From contig NZ_JADPFO010000003.1 of the NCBI RefSeq assembly GCF_015668515.1, positions 120,718 through 184,717 of the forward strand: a stretch of DNA of 64,000 bases. The letters run 5' to 3'. Under the pieces are notes generated by a model that did no database searches, had not been told where the DNA came from, and saw only the letters and a program-made list of their open reading frames with translations. This DNA is from Paraclostridium tenue (GTDB lineage: Bacteria > Bacillota > Clostridia > Peptostreptococcales > Peptostreptococcaceae). This document shows positions 46,799 to 55,695 of this stretch, piece after piece; within the stretch, counting starts at the first letter, position 1; every line of letters begins with the position of its first letter. The translations under genes and the position numbers were made by a program.

Positions 46799-47761
46799 AT
46801 GAATAAAAATCTTGAAGAACAAAGGAATAGAACTATAGGTGTGGGGCATAAGAAAGTAAGAAGGGTAAGGGCGGCAAAAGTTGATAAGACAGCTATAAGT
46901 CCATACAATCGTTATTGTGATGGATACGGAATGCCAGGTGCTTATGGTAACGGATATGTTTCAGTACTTACAGTTTCTGTTGGTACAGTGAAAAAAACTG
47001 ATGACTTTTTATTAGATGGTATAGTTTCATATGATAGAGCGGAAATAAATGATGCTTATGTCGGACAAATAAATATGCTTACTGCTTCATCTTTCTGTGG
47101 TATAGCAGGTCAAGTATGGGGATATGATTTAGCGACTCATGAAGCGATAGCAGATGAAAAAGAGGAACCATTATTTTATGTTGAACAATATGATGGAACA
47201 CCACTTAAAGTATATGATGCAAAACCTCTATTAGAAGCAGGTATTGAATTATTTGGTACAGAAAAAAATAGACGTTTTACAACAGCTCCAGGAGCTCATG
47301 TAATATGTGCAAATAAAAGTGTTACATCTTATAGACCAAAAGAAGATAGACCGTTAAAAGATGGTGAAGCTTACGGAGTATGGTCATTTATAGCAATTTC
47401 ATTATCAAACGATAGAGATAATTGTGCGGATTTATTCATAGAAGATGCGGGACTTTGGACAAAAAATGATAATGAAGAAGATTTAAGAAAATTCTTAGAA
47501 AAACATAGAAAAGCAGTAGCTTGGTCAGTTAAAGAGTGCGGTAGAGATTCACATGTAGTTTTCGATAGAACTTACGTCGGATTTGCTTATACAATAATGA
47601 AACCAGGGGAAATAGGAAATGCATTAACTTGTGCACCTTATGTAACTCTTGCAAGAGATGCAGTGCCTGAAAGTGGATTCCCTAGCTTAAATACATTAAC
47701 ACTTAATGAATGGATAGATGAAATGAATTTTAAACCATTAACAGAGTGTACTCAAAAGTAA
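46799..47761 (+). CDS. hdcA: Pyruvoyl-dependent histidine decarboxylase
   Basis: 320 residues from ATG 46799 (AAGGAGGTG). The self-cleavage site is in NMLTASSFCG. Cleavage between Ser97 and Ser98 would give a beta chain and an alpha chain capped by the pyruvoyl group. Other family segments: RYCDGYGMPGAYGNGYVSVL and GEAYGVWSFIAISLSNDRDN (binding and catalytic region). It turns histidine into histamine and CO2, consuming a proton. The exchanger gene follows after 94 bases. Pyruvoyl enzymes of this kind are known from lactic acid bacteria and Clostridium perfringens. Confidence 0.95.
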   Translation: MNKNLEEQRNRTIGVGHKKVRRVRAAKVDKTAISPYNRYCDGYGMPGAYGNGYVSVLTVSVGTVKKTDDFLLDGIVSYDRAEINDAYVGQINMLTASSFCGIAGQVWGYDLATHEAIADEKEEPLFYVEQYDGTPLKVYDAKPLLEAGIELFGTEKNRRFTTAPGAHVICANKSVTSYRPKEDRPLKDGEAYGVWSFIAISLSNDRDNCADLFIEDAGLWTKNDNEEDLRKFLEKHRKAVAWSVKECGRDSHVVFDRTYVGFAYTIMKPGEIGNALTCAPYVTLARDAVPESGFPSLNTLTLNEWIDEMNFKPLTECTQK

Positions 47762-47767
47762 GATTTT

Positions 47768-47808
47768 TAAGTACATTTTGTTAAAAGTTTAAATAGCAAA
47801 ATGCACTT
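47768..47808 (+). other. Intercistronic hairpin between hdcA and hdcP
   Basis: TAAGTACATTTTG opposite CAAAATGCACTTA (one mismatch) with a 15-base loop and no T-tract. It could set the ratio of decarboxylase to exchanger by RNA processing or partial termination. Confidence 0.4.
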
Positions 47809-47855
47809 AAAGCTAATATGTTTCATAAAATTAAATGAAATTTAGGAGGGCTATT

Positions 47856-49331
47856 ATGAGCGATAAAAGCAGTAGTAAAACTGATAATAATAGCACTAAA
47901 AAGCTTGGTGTAGTTGCTTTAGCAGGCGTAGTAATAAGTGCTATGCTAGGTGGTGGAGTTTATAATCTACCACAAAATATGGCTCAACATGCATCTGCAG
48001 GTGCGATTTTAATTGCATGGATTATAACTGGTATCGGTATGTGGTTTATTGCAAACACATTTAGAGTACTTGCAGCTGCAAAACCAGATGTAACAACTGG
48101 TATATATGCATATGGAGAGCTAGGATTTGGTAAATTTACAGGTTTTTTAATGGCATGGGGGTATTGGATTTGTAACTCTTTTGCCAATGTAGGATATGCA
48201 GTATTATTGATGGATTCACTTAACTATTTCTTTCCGTCATATTTTACAGGTGGGAATAACTGGTTATCAATTATATGTGGATCAATAGTACTTTGGATTA
48301 TATATTTTGCAGTTTTATCTGGAGTTAAACAAGCTTCATTTTTAAATATTATAGGGACAATTGGGAAATTAGTTCCATTAGCTATATTCTTATTAGTAAT
48401 AGCTATATCATTTAAAGCTTCACTATTTTTTACTGACTTCTGGGGATTAAAAACTGTAGCATCAGTTCATGATAGTTCTTTAGGCGGATTATTACCTCAG
48501 GTTAAGAGTACTATGCTTGTAACTTTATGGGTATTTACAGGTATAGAAGGTGCAGTTGTTGTATCAGGAAGGGCTAAATCTCAAAAAGATGTTGGTAAAG
48601 CAACATTTTTAGGATTTTTAATATGTCTTTTATTATACACAGCACTTTCATTATTACCACTTGGTGTAGTTCCTCAAGGAACTGTATCAAAAATGGCTCC
48701 ACCATCAACAGCAGCCGTATTAATGACTGTAATTGGTAAATGGGGTAGCATAATAATGAATGTTGGTGTAATAATAGCTATATTAAGCTCATGGCTTATA
48801 TGGACAGTTATGCTTTCTGAACTTCCATTTGCAGCAGCTAAAGGTGGAACATTCCCTAAAATATTTACTAAAGAAAACAAAAATGAAGCACCAGCATTTT
48901 CATTACTTGCATCTACAATCGTAATGCAAATAATATTAATATGTGTTCATTTTACAGGAAATGCTTGGAATATGATGTTGAGTATAACAAGTGTCATGGC
49001 TCTACCTTGTTATATAGCTTCAACTTTATACCTATATAAAATATCATCAAAAGAGGATACTTATCCTAAAAAAATATTTGCAAGTCGTAAATATGCGTTT
49101 GTTACTTCCATATTAGGTACTATATATGGATTATGGTTACTTTATGCAGCTGGACTTGAATATTTATTAATATCACTTGTTATTTATGCAATAGGTATTC
49201 CAGTATTTAAAAAAGCAAGAAAAGAAACAGCACCTAATGAACCTGAGTTTACTAAGATAGAAAGATATGTTGCTATAGGGCTAATAGTGCTTGGAGTAAT
49301 CGGGTTAATATACTTATTTAAATTTATGTAA
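47856..49331 (+). CDS. hdcP: Histidine/histamine antiporter (APC family)
   Basis: 491 residues from ATG 47856 (AGGAGG). An APC-superfamily carrier of about 12 helices: KLGVVALAGVVISAMLGGGV, ANVGYAVLLMDSLNYFFP, TLWVFTGIEGAVVVSGRAKS. It resembles the ArcD/HdcP branch of amino-acid/amine exchangers. Directly behind hdcA, it should import histidine and export histamine, giving a proton-motive gain and acid resistance. The substrate is inferred from this context. Arginine/ornithine exchangers are close in sequence. Confidence 0.88.
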   Translation: MSDKSSSKTDNNSTKKLGVVALAGVVISAMLGGGVYNLPQNMAQHASAGAILIAWIITGIGMWFIANTFRVLAAAKPDVTTGIYAYGELGFGKFTGFLMAWGYWICNSFANVGYAVLLMDSLNYFFPSYFTGGNNWLSIICGSIVLWIIYFAVLSGVKQASFLNIIGTIGKLVPLAIFLLVIAISFKASLFFTDFWGLKTVASVHDSSLGGLLPQVKSTMLVTLWVFTGIEGAVVVSGRAKSQKDVGKATFLGFLICLLLYTALSLLPLGVVPQGTVSKMAPPSTAAVLMTVIGKWGSIIMNVGVIIAILSSWLIWTVMLSELPFAAAKGGTFPKIFTKENKNEAPAFSLLASTIVMQIILICVHFTGNAWNMMLSITSVMALPCYIASTLYLYKISSKEDTYPKKIFASRKYAFVTSILGTIYGLWLLYAAGLEYLLISLVIYAIGIPVFKKARKETAPNEPEFTKIERYVAIGLIVLGVIGLIYLFKFM

Positions 49332-49348
49332 TTTAAATAAGTATATTA

Positions 49349-49389
49349 AAAATAGAGGGGTTAACTAAAGTTAATCTCTCTATTTTTTA
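49349..49389 (+). terminator. Terminator after hdcP
   Basis: AAAATAGAGGGGTTAAC opposite GTTAATCTCTCTATTTT and further T residues. Confidence 0.85.
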
Positions 49390-49622
49390 TTTTATTGAAG
49401 AAGTATCTAATAACATCTAAAATAAGTTTAACAACTATTACATCTATTGTGACTATCATAATTTCTTTAAATACTTACTAACTCCTAAAATAATTTTAGG
49501 GTATATATTTCCAAAAATAAAAAATATATACTAAAGATAGAAGTTACATTTTAAAATATAAAATGCTAAAATTATTTGTGTAAAATTATAGATATTAAAA
49601 ATTCAAGGGGAGAGAATTAAGT

Positions 49623-50453
49623 ATGAACGATATGTATAAAACATTATCAAATGGAGTAAAAATTCCATCAATTGGATTTGGAACATACAAATTAGGGGAT
49701 TATGATGATACGATAAATTCAGTTAAAAATGCTATTAAAATGGGATATAGGCAAATTGATACAGCAGCTTTTTATAAAAATGAGGAAGCTGTAGGCTTAG
49801 GGATAAAAGAAAGTAAGATAAATAGAGAAGATATATTTTTAGTTACAAAATTATGGAATGATAATCATGGTTATGAAAATACTATGAAATCATTTAATGA
49901 TTCAATAAAAAAACTTGGAGTAGATTATCTGGATTTATATTTAGTACATTGGCCAAACAAGTTAAATAGTGAAACTTGGAGAGCTTTTGAGGATTTATAT
50001 AAAATGGGAAAGGTGAAAGCAATTGGTGTTTGTAATTTCAAAGAGGGACATATAGAAGAACTAAAGAAGACTGCAAATATAATGCCTATGGTTAACCAAA
50101 TTGAAGTACATCCATATTGTACACAAAAGAATATAATTTCTTATTGTAAGGATAATAATATACAGGTTGTTGCTTGGGGACCAATAATGAGAGGGAGGAT
50201 ATTTTCAGATCCAATTATGATAAAATTATCTGATAAATATAATAAAAGTATACCTCAAATAACTTTAAGATGGCATTTGCAAAATGGAATAATTCCAATA
50301 CCAAAGTCGTCAAATATAGAAAGAATTAAATCAAATCTAGATATATTTGATTTTGAAATTTCAGATGAAGATATGAATTTAATAAATAAATTAAATAAAG
50401 ACGAACATGTATCAGGTGTACCAGAAAATACAACTTATTTGGATTTTAAATAA
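49623..50453 (+). CDS. Aldo/keto reductase
   Basis: 276 residues, with RBS GGGGAGAG. An AKR barrel: IPSIGFGTYKL, GYRQIDTAAFYKNEEAVG (catalytic Asp and Tyr), VTKLWND (Lys), LYLVHWP (His), NQIEVHPY, and the cofactor loop IPIPKSSNIERIKSN. It reduces aldehydes or ketones with NADPH, and 2,5-diketo-gluconate-reductase-like members are the closest type. It stands alone and converges on lysP. Confidence 0.95.
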   Translation: MNDMYKTLSNGVKIPSIGFGTYKLGDYDDTINSVKNAIKMGYRQIDTAAFYKNEEAVGLGIKESKINREDIFLVTKLWNDNHGYENTMKSFNDSIKKLGVDYLDLYLVHWPNKLNSETWRAFEDLYKMGKVKAIGVCNFKEGHIEELKKTANIMPMVNQIEVHPYCTQKNIISYCKDNNIQVVAWGPIMRGRIFSDPIMIKLSDKYNKSIPQITLRWHLQNGIIPIPKSSNIERIKSNLDIFDFEISDEDMNLINKLNKDEHVSGVPENTTYLDFK

Positions 50454-50633
50454 TAATTTATTTTATAAATAAGATTTGAATAGTTACAAAAAATTAAATT
50501 ACATAGTAAAAAATATTAATACATTAATTAGATATATTAATAAAAAAAGGAATAATATTAAATGATAAGTTGGAGTGATAACAATTTATTGTGTAATAAA
50601 TAAAATATGAAATTTAAAATAAATTAAAAATAC

Positions 50634-50681
50634 AAAAAAGATATTTTCATATATTTAATGAAAATATCTTTTTATTTTTTA
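50634..50681. terminator. Bidirectional terminator
   Basis: AAAAAAGATATTTTCAT opposite ATGAAAATATCTTTTT, between the aldo/keto reductase and lysP genes. Confidence 0.9.
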
Positions 50682-50686
50682 TATAT

Positions 50687-52159
50687 TTAGTTTAATTCTT
50701 GAATGTCTTTTTCTATGATTTCAGAAGCTTTTTCTCTAGATTCAACATAAGTTAAATCTACTTTATCTAAAGGAATAACTTTAGTTTTATGTTTAATCTT
50801 ATAATATATATATAAAGCGAAGAATAAAGGAATACCTATATAAGAAGCTACTAAACCTTTCCAATCGATACCTGATGGCTTTATACAGGAATAACCTTGA
50901 CCAATTATTATTATAAGACACATTAAAAGTGCTAGGATAGGTCCAAAAGGATACCATTTAGCTTTATATTTTAATTCTTTTAAATCATGACCTTGATGAA
51001 TATACGCTTTTCTAAATCTATAATGACAAACTGCTATACCAACCCATGCAATAAATCCTGCAAGACCAGATGCAGCAACTAGCCAAACATAAACAGTACT
51101 TTCTGCAAATATACCTGTTAAGAAACATGCAGAAGCTATTATAGTAGTTAAAACTAAAGCATTTACAGGAACGCCCCTTTTATTAGTTTTTGCAAACATC
51201 TTAGGAGCAAGTCCTTCTTTTGCCATAGAGTGAAGCATTCTACTTGATGCATACATACCAGAGTTACCAGCAGATAATACAGAAGTTAATATAACTGCAT
51301 TCATAAGAGAAGCAGCACCAGCTATTCCAGCTTTTTCAAAAACCATAGTAAATGGACTTTCTGAAACTCCTGCTTGTGTAAAAGGTATTATAGCACCTAA
51401 AACTACTATAGTTCCTAAATAAAATATTAATATTCTCCAAAATATTGATTTTATAGCCTTTGGTATAGTTTTTTCAGGATTCTCACTTTCACCAGCAGCA
51501 ACTCCTATAAGTTCTGTACCTTGGAATGAAAAACCAGCAACTAAAAATATTGCAAATATAGATTTAGCTCCACCATGAAATGGTCCATCAGCTATAAAAT
51601 AATTATGAAAGCCTATTTCATCTGAACCCATTATTCCAAGAATCATTAGTACTCCTATTACTAAAAATATAATTACAGTAAGTACTTTTATTCCAGCAAA
51701 CCAATATTCAGATTCTCCATAAGCTTTTGATGATAAAAAGTTTAATCCAACAATTATAAATAAAAATAATATACTCCAATAAAATCCTGGAACATGAGGG
51801 AACCAGTATTTCATAACTAAAGAACCTGCAACCATTTCAGCAGCTATTGTTATAGCCCAGTTGTACCAATAGTTCCATCCAAGTGCAAAGCCAAGTGCTG
51901 GATCTATAAACTTAGTTGCATAAGAACTAAATGAACCAGATATAGGCATATAAGTTGCCATTTCACCTAAGCTAGTTATTAAAAAATAAACCATTACTCC
52001 TATTAGACCATAAGCTAATAATGCTCCTCCAGGTCCTGCTTGATGAAGCGTATCTCCCATTGCAAGAAATATACCTGTTCCTATAGAACCACCTAAAGCT
52101 ATCATGTTTAAGTGTCTTGCCTTTAATCCTCTTTTTAATTCGTGATTTTGTTCACTCAT
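50687..52159 (-). CDS. lysP: Lysine-specific permease
   Basis: 490 residues. An amino-acid permease of the APC family with the LysP start: RGLKARHLNMIALGGSIGTG, IFLAMGDTLHQAGPGGALLA, SGSFSSYATKFIDPALGFAL, FSFQGTELIGVAAGESENPE. About 12 helices. It imports lysine with protons. A lysine riboswitch in its leader (52311-52480) both supports the substrate and shows the control: lysine excess should terminate transcription before the gene. Confidence 0.95.
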   Translation of the reverse strand: MSEQNHELKRGLKARHLNMIALGGSIGTGIFLAMGDTLHQAGPGGALLAYGLIGVMVYFLITSLGEMATYMPISGSFSSYATKFIDPALGFALGWNYWYNWAITIAAEMVAGSLVMKYWFPHVPGFYWSILFLFIIVGLNFLSSKAYGESEYWFAGIKVLTVIIFLVIGVLMILGIMGSDEIGFHNYFIADGPFHGGAKSIFAIFLVAGFSFQGTELIGVAAGESENPEKTIPKAIKSIFWRILIFYLGTIVVLGAIIPFTQAGVSESPFTMVFEKAGIAGAASLMNAVILTSVLSAGNSGMYASSRMLHSMAKEGLAPKMFAKTNKRGVPVNALVLTTIIASACFLTGIFAESTVYVWLVAASGLAGFIAWVGIAVCHYRFRKAYIHQGHDLKELKYKAKWYPFGPILALLMCLIIIIGQGYSCIKPSGIDWKGLVASYIGIPLFFALYIYYKIKHKTKVIPLDKVDLTYVESREKASEIIEKDIQELN

Positions 52160-52224
52160 TTAAATTATCCTCCTTATGGTGTCAATTATAAATAAGTAAC
52201 TAAGATAATAAAAATATTTTTACC

Positions 52225-52258
52225 AATAAAAAAGTCATGAGACTATACCCATGACATA
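52225..52258 (-). terminator. Riboswitch terminator of lysP
   Basis: On the minus strand GTCATGGG opposite CTCATGAC-like bases, followed by TTTTTT. It lies between the aptamer and the gene. The segment 52283-52298 (CATACGATAACCTCG on the minus strand) may form the competing antiterminator. Confidence 0.75.
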
Positions 52259-52310
52259 AATACAAAAAGATCATACAAAAAGTACGAGGTTATCGTATGT
52301 TTTCATTGAA

Positions 52311-52480
52311 AATAGCTCTCCACAAAATGTGACAGTCTTATATATATTCTATATAAGCCCAGTAAATAGTATTAAAGCTATTAACTATTTACTTCGGCGA
52401 AATTTCCTTTCATATTACTTCATCGAGCTTACCTCCATAATACTAATCTTAAGTTTCGCGCCTCTATCTCAGTTATCTAC
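52311..52480 (-). promoter_or_regulatory. Lysine riboswitch (L-box)
   Basis: Read on the minus strand, the conserved blocks appear in order: GAGATAGAGGCGCGAAACTTAA, interrupted here for length at positions 52450-52471. Then come GGAGGTAAGCTCGATGAAG, GAAAGGAAATTTCGCCGAAG, CTGGG, GACTGTCAC and TTTTGTGGAGAGCTATT. These are the diagnostic L-box segments. The promoter lies just upstream and a terminator follows, so it is a transcriptional lysine sensor. Confidence 0.94.
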
Positions 52481-52492
52481 TTGTTGTATTCA

Positions 52493-52520
52493 ATTATAAA
52501 TAAAATTTAAAATAAGTCAA
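52493..52520 (-). promoter_or_regulatory. lysP promoter
   Basis: Minus strand TTGACT (52515-52520), 16 bases, TATAAT (52493-52498). It starts transcription just before the aptamer. Confidence 0.7.
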
Positions 52521-52623
52521 TATTAAAAATTATAGTTATAAAGTTAATTATTTTCAGATATTTAATATCAACTATATTAAATCAAATAGTCATGATTTTT
52601 TAGGAGTAATAATTATTAAAAAA

Positions 52624-53112
52624 CTAGTTGTACATATTGTGTTGACTCATATAATTATAAATTTTTTCACCATGTTCTTGTTCTTCTTTTTGAATATGGT
52701 TTAAAACTTGTCTTACATTTTTATCTTTAAATTCAAATATAGCTGTATCATATGTAGATGATATATATTTTTCTGTACTAAGTGTGTCTTGACACAGCAT
52801 TTTATCATGTTGATTAAATGGCATACCTTGAGACGCTTGTGAATTAAGGTTAGGCATAGCTGAATTAGTTTGACTATTTGAATTTTGATTTCCTTGGCTT
52901 TGACCTTGATTTACGTTAGGTACAGTACCACTTAACAATTGATTTATAGAATCCAAGTGTTGTTGTTCTTTTTGAGCAAGTTGATTAAATAAATTTTTTA
53001 GCTCAGAACAAGAAGCTTTTTGAGCATAATCCTTATATTTTTGAACACATAATTCTTCATGACTTTTTTCATCTTCTAATAACATTCTTTCTTTAGTAGT
53101 TAAATTTAACAT
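52624..53112 (-). CDS. CotF-like spore coat protein
   Basis: 162 residues from ATG 53112 (GGAGGTG upstream). A longer GTG frame lies within that site. It has a ferritin-like/CotF fold: LTTKERMLLEDEKSHEELCV, QLAQKEQQHLDSINQLLSG, a Gln/Asn/Ser-rich linker (about 72-105), then a second helix pair (SSTYDTAIFEFKDKNVRQVL, EEQEHGEKIYNYMS). Such proteins are found in the spore coat. It is consistent with a spore-former. No operon partner is seen. Confidence 0.9.
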   Translation of the reverse strand: MLNLTTKERMLLEDEKSHEELCVQKYKDYAQKASCSELKNLFNQLAQKEQQHLDSINQLLSGTVPNVNQGQSQGNQNSNSQTNSAMPNLNSQASQGMPFNQHDKMLCQDTLSTEKYISSTYDTAIFEFKDKNVRQVLNHIQKEEQEHGEKIYNYMSQHNMYN

Positions 53113-53317
53113 AAAATACACCTCCAACGTTATTTTGTATCATAAATGAGATATTATTCAAAAACATATAGTAAATATACAAATAAAAATAGAAACTTAA
53201 TATACATTTTATATACAATTAAGATAATTAGTATATAATTTTTATCTTATAAAAATTATATGTGTTAAAATTATTATATATTAAGTTAGAAAAATTACTT
53301 TTAAAGGAGTATAAAAA

Positions 53318-54352
53318 GTGAGAAATGAAAGCTTAAGTTTAAATAAAATAATAGATTCTAAAAAGTGGAATAATCTTCAAGATTATCTTTCTATAGTTAC
53401 TAAAATGGCAATTGTTATTGTAGATTATAAAGGAAATCCAGTTACGAAGCACAGTGGCTGTCATAAATTTTGTGAAAGGGTAAGAGCTAACTCAAATCTA
53501 GCAAAACATTGTCAAAAGTGTGATTCAAGAGGAGGATTAGAAGCAGTACGATTAAACAAACCGTATATATATTTATGTCATTACAATATAGTTGATGTTG
53601 CAATTCCTATTATAATAGATGGTAAATATATTGGAGCTATTATGGCAGGTCAAGTAAAATTGTCAGATTCTAACTCTTGCGATGATTTAGAACAAATATT
53701 AAATATATCACATAAGTCATTAGATGAATATAATACAGAAGTATTAAAAGAATATTATGAAGAATTGCCAGTTTTATCTTATAGTGAAGTAAAAAATATT
53801 TCTAATATGTTATTTTACTTATCTAATTACATAGTTGAAGAAGCGCTAGACAAAAACTTAATTTTGGAAATGTATGAAAAATCCATAAAAAATGAATCGG
53901 AAATAAATTCTAAAATGTTTAAAGGATATAGTATAAAAAATATCAAAAATGTACAAAAAGAGATATCTAATGCTATTATAAATAGCTATATTACAGAAAA
54001 TCAAGATAACGATTTTGATAAAATCTCTGTAAGCAAAACTTTAAGGCCAGCAATAGAATATATTTATAAAAATAAAAGTGAAAATATATCTATGGAAAAG
54101 ATGGCAAACTTATGCCACGTAAGTCCTAGTTATTTTAGCCGGTTATTTTCAAAAGAGATAGGAGAAAATTTCTCAAGTTATATATCAAAGTTAAAAATTA
54201 AATGGGCGAAAAGTATTTTAGAAGAAACCGATATGCCTATTAATGAAATAAGTGAGGAACTTGGTTTTAGTGAAGCTGGATATTTTATAAAAATATTTAA
54301 AAAGTATGAGGGAGTTACACCATTTTCTTATAGAAAACAATTTAGAAAATAA
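53318..54352 (+). CDS. PocR-type AraC-family regulator
   Basis: 344 residues with a GTG start (AAAGGAGT 7 bases upstream). The N-terminal PocR ligand domain (about 15-170) carries the cysteine set HSGCHKFCERVR, AKHCQKCDSRGG and YLCHYNIVDVAIPI. The C-terminal AraC HTH (about 245-342) includes MEKMANLCHVSPSYFSRLFS and INEISEELGFSEAGYFIKIF. PocR domains respond to small hydrocarbons such as propanediol or glycerol. It lies directly upstream of the glycerol dehydrogenase/DHA kinase operon, so activation of that operon by glycerol or dihydroxyacetone is likely. Confidence 0.92.
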   Translation: MRNESLSLNKIIDSKKWNNLQDYLSIVTKMAIVIVDYKGNPVTKHSGCHKFCERVRANSNLAKHCQKCDSRGGLEAVRLNKPYIYLCHYNIVDVAIPIIIDGKYIGAIMAGQVKLSDSNSCDDLEQILNISHKSLDEYNTEVLKEYYEELPVLSYSEVKNISNMLFYLSNYIVEEALDKNLILEMYEKSIKNESEINSKMFKGYSIKNIKNVQKEISNAIINSYITENQDNDFDKISVSKTLRPAIEYIYKNKSENISMEKMANLCHVSPSYFSRLFSKEIGENFSSYISKLKIKWAKSILEETDMPINEISEELGFSEAGYFIKIFKKYEGVTPFSYRKQFRK

Positions 54353-54433
54353 ATATAATTAGTTTAACACTATTATATCGTTAAAAAAATTACGAAAAGT
54401 ATCAAAAATACAATTATACAAATTTAGGTCAAA

Positions 54434-54462
54434 AAATTACGGTTTTAAATCGTAACTTTTTA
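54434..54462 (+). promoter_or_regulatory. Inverted repeat upstream of gldA
   Basis: AAAAATTACG (starting about 54433) and CGTAACTTTTT (ending about 54463) form a dyad around TTTTAAAT. It may be a PocR operator for the operon or the terminator of the regulator gene. Both are consistent with its place about 100 bases before gldA. Confidence 0.4.
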
Positions 54463-54557
54463 ACATATGAGTCCAATGTAATTTTGTGAAAACGATATTA
54501 CAATGAAAATAACTTAAAAAATAATAACATTTAATAAAATGTGAAGGAGAGATTAAG

Positions 54558-55694
54558 ATGAGAAAAGCATTTATATGCCCTACAAAATATGTACAGGGAC
54601 AAGATGAATTATTAAATTTAGGTTATTTTGTAAAAGTATTTGGGGACTCAGCTTTATTAATTGCTCATAAAGATGATATACAACGTGTTAAAAATAAATT
54701 AGATGCAACTGCAAAAAAATTTAATATAAATTTTGTAGAAAGTAACTTCAAAGGAGAATGTTCAAGACAAGAAGTAGCTAGATTACAAGAAATAGCTAAG
54801 AACAATAAATGTGCTTGTACAATAGGTCTTGGTGGTGGTAAAGCAATAGATACTGCTAAGTGTGTTGCACAAGGTGAAAATTTAATTATAGTTCCAACTA
54901 TAGCTGCCACAGATGCTCCAACAAGTCATTCAGCAGTATTATACACACCAGAAGGAGAATTTGATGATTATGCATATTTCAAACAAAGTCCTAGTGTAGT
55001 ACTTGTTGATACTACAGTTATAGCAAAAGCTCCTACTCGTTTCTTAGTTTCAGGAATGGGAGATGCATTATCAACATATTTTGAAGCAAGGGCTACATCA
55101 AGCTCATTTACAAAAGTAAATGCAGGATTACCTTGTGGTGTTAGAGAAGGTAAATGTGAAACAGCTATTGGAACTAATGCAGCATTAGCACTTGCTAAAT
55201 TATGCTATGAAACTTTATTAAAAGATGGAGTAAAAGCAAAGCAGTCATGTGAATGTAATTTAGTAACTCAAGCGCTAGAAAATATTATAGAAACAAACAT
55301 ACTTTTATCAGGACTTGGATTTGAAAGTGGAGGATTAGCAGCAGCTCATGCAATTCATGACGGATTAACTATGTTAGAAGGAACACATAAGTATTTCCAT
55401 GGGGAAAAGGTTGCATTTGGTACAATAGCACAATTAGTGTTAGAAAATGCTCCAACAGAAGAAATAAATCAAGTATTAGATTTCTGCTTAGAAATAGGAT
55501 TACCTGTATGTTTGGAAGATATAGGAGTAGATAGTATTACCGAAGAAGAAGCTATTGCTGTTGCAGAAAAAGCTTGTATTCCAGAGGAATCAATATATGC
55601 TATGCCATTTCCAATAGATATAGAATCTGTAGCTGCAGCTATTATTACAGCTGACAAAATAGGAAAAACATATAAAAACAACAGAGGTATGTAA
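54558..55694 (+). CDS. gldA: Glycerol dehydrogenase
   Basis: 378 residues, with RBS GAAGGAGAG. An iron-containing-type alcohol dehydrogenase: GGGKAIDTAKCVAQ (NAD site), PTIAATDAPTSHSAVLYTP, GMGDALSTYFEARA, and the metal-binding histidines in AAAHAIHDGL and HKYFHGEKVAFG. It oxidises glycerol to dihydroxyacetone with NAD. The kinase gene follows after 1 base, so the two steps are coupled. No glycerol facilitator is adjacent. Confidence 0.96.
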   Translation: MRKAFICPTKYVQGQDELLNLGYFVKVFGDSALLIAHKDDIQRVKNKLDATAKKFNINFVESNFKGECSRQEVARLQEIAKNNKCACTIGLGGGKAIDTAKCVAQGENLIIVPTIAATDAPTSHSAVLYTPEGEFDDYAYFKQSPSVVLVDTTVIAKAPTRFLVSGMGDALSTYFEARATSSSFTKVNAGLPCGVREGKCETAIGTNAALALAKLCYETLLKDGVKAKQSCECNLVTQALENIIETNILLSGLGFESGGLAAAHAIHDGLTMLEGTHKYFHGEKVAFGTIAQLVLENAPTEEINQVLDFCLEIGLPVCLEDIGVDSITEEEAIAVAEKACIPEESIYAMPFPIDIESVAAAIITADKIGKTYKNNRGM

Positions 55695-55695
55695 T

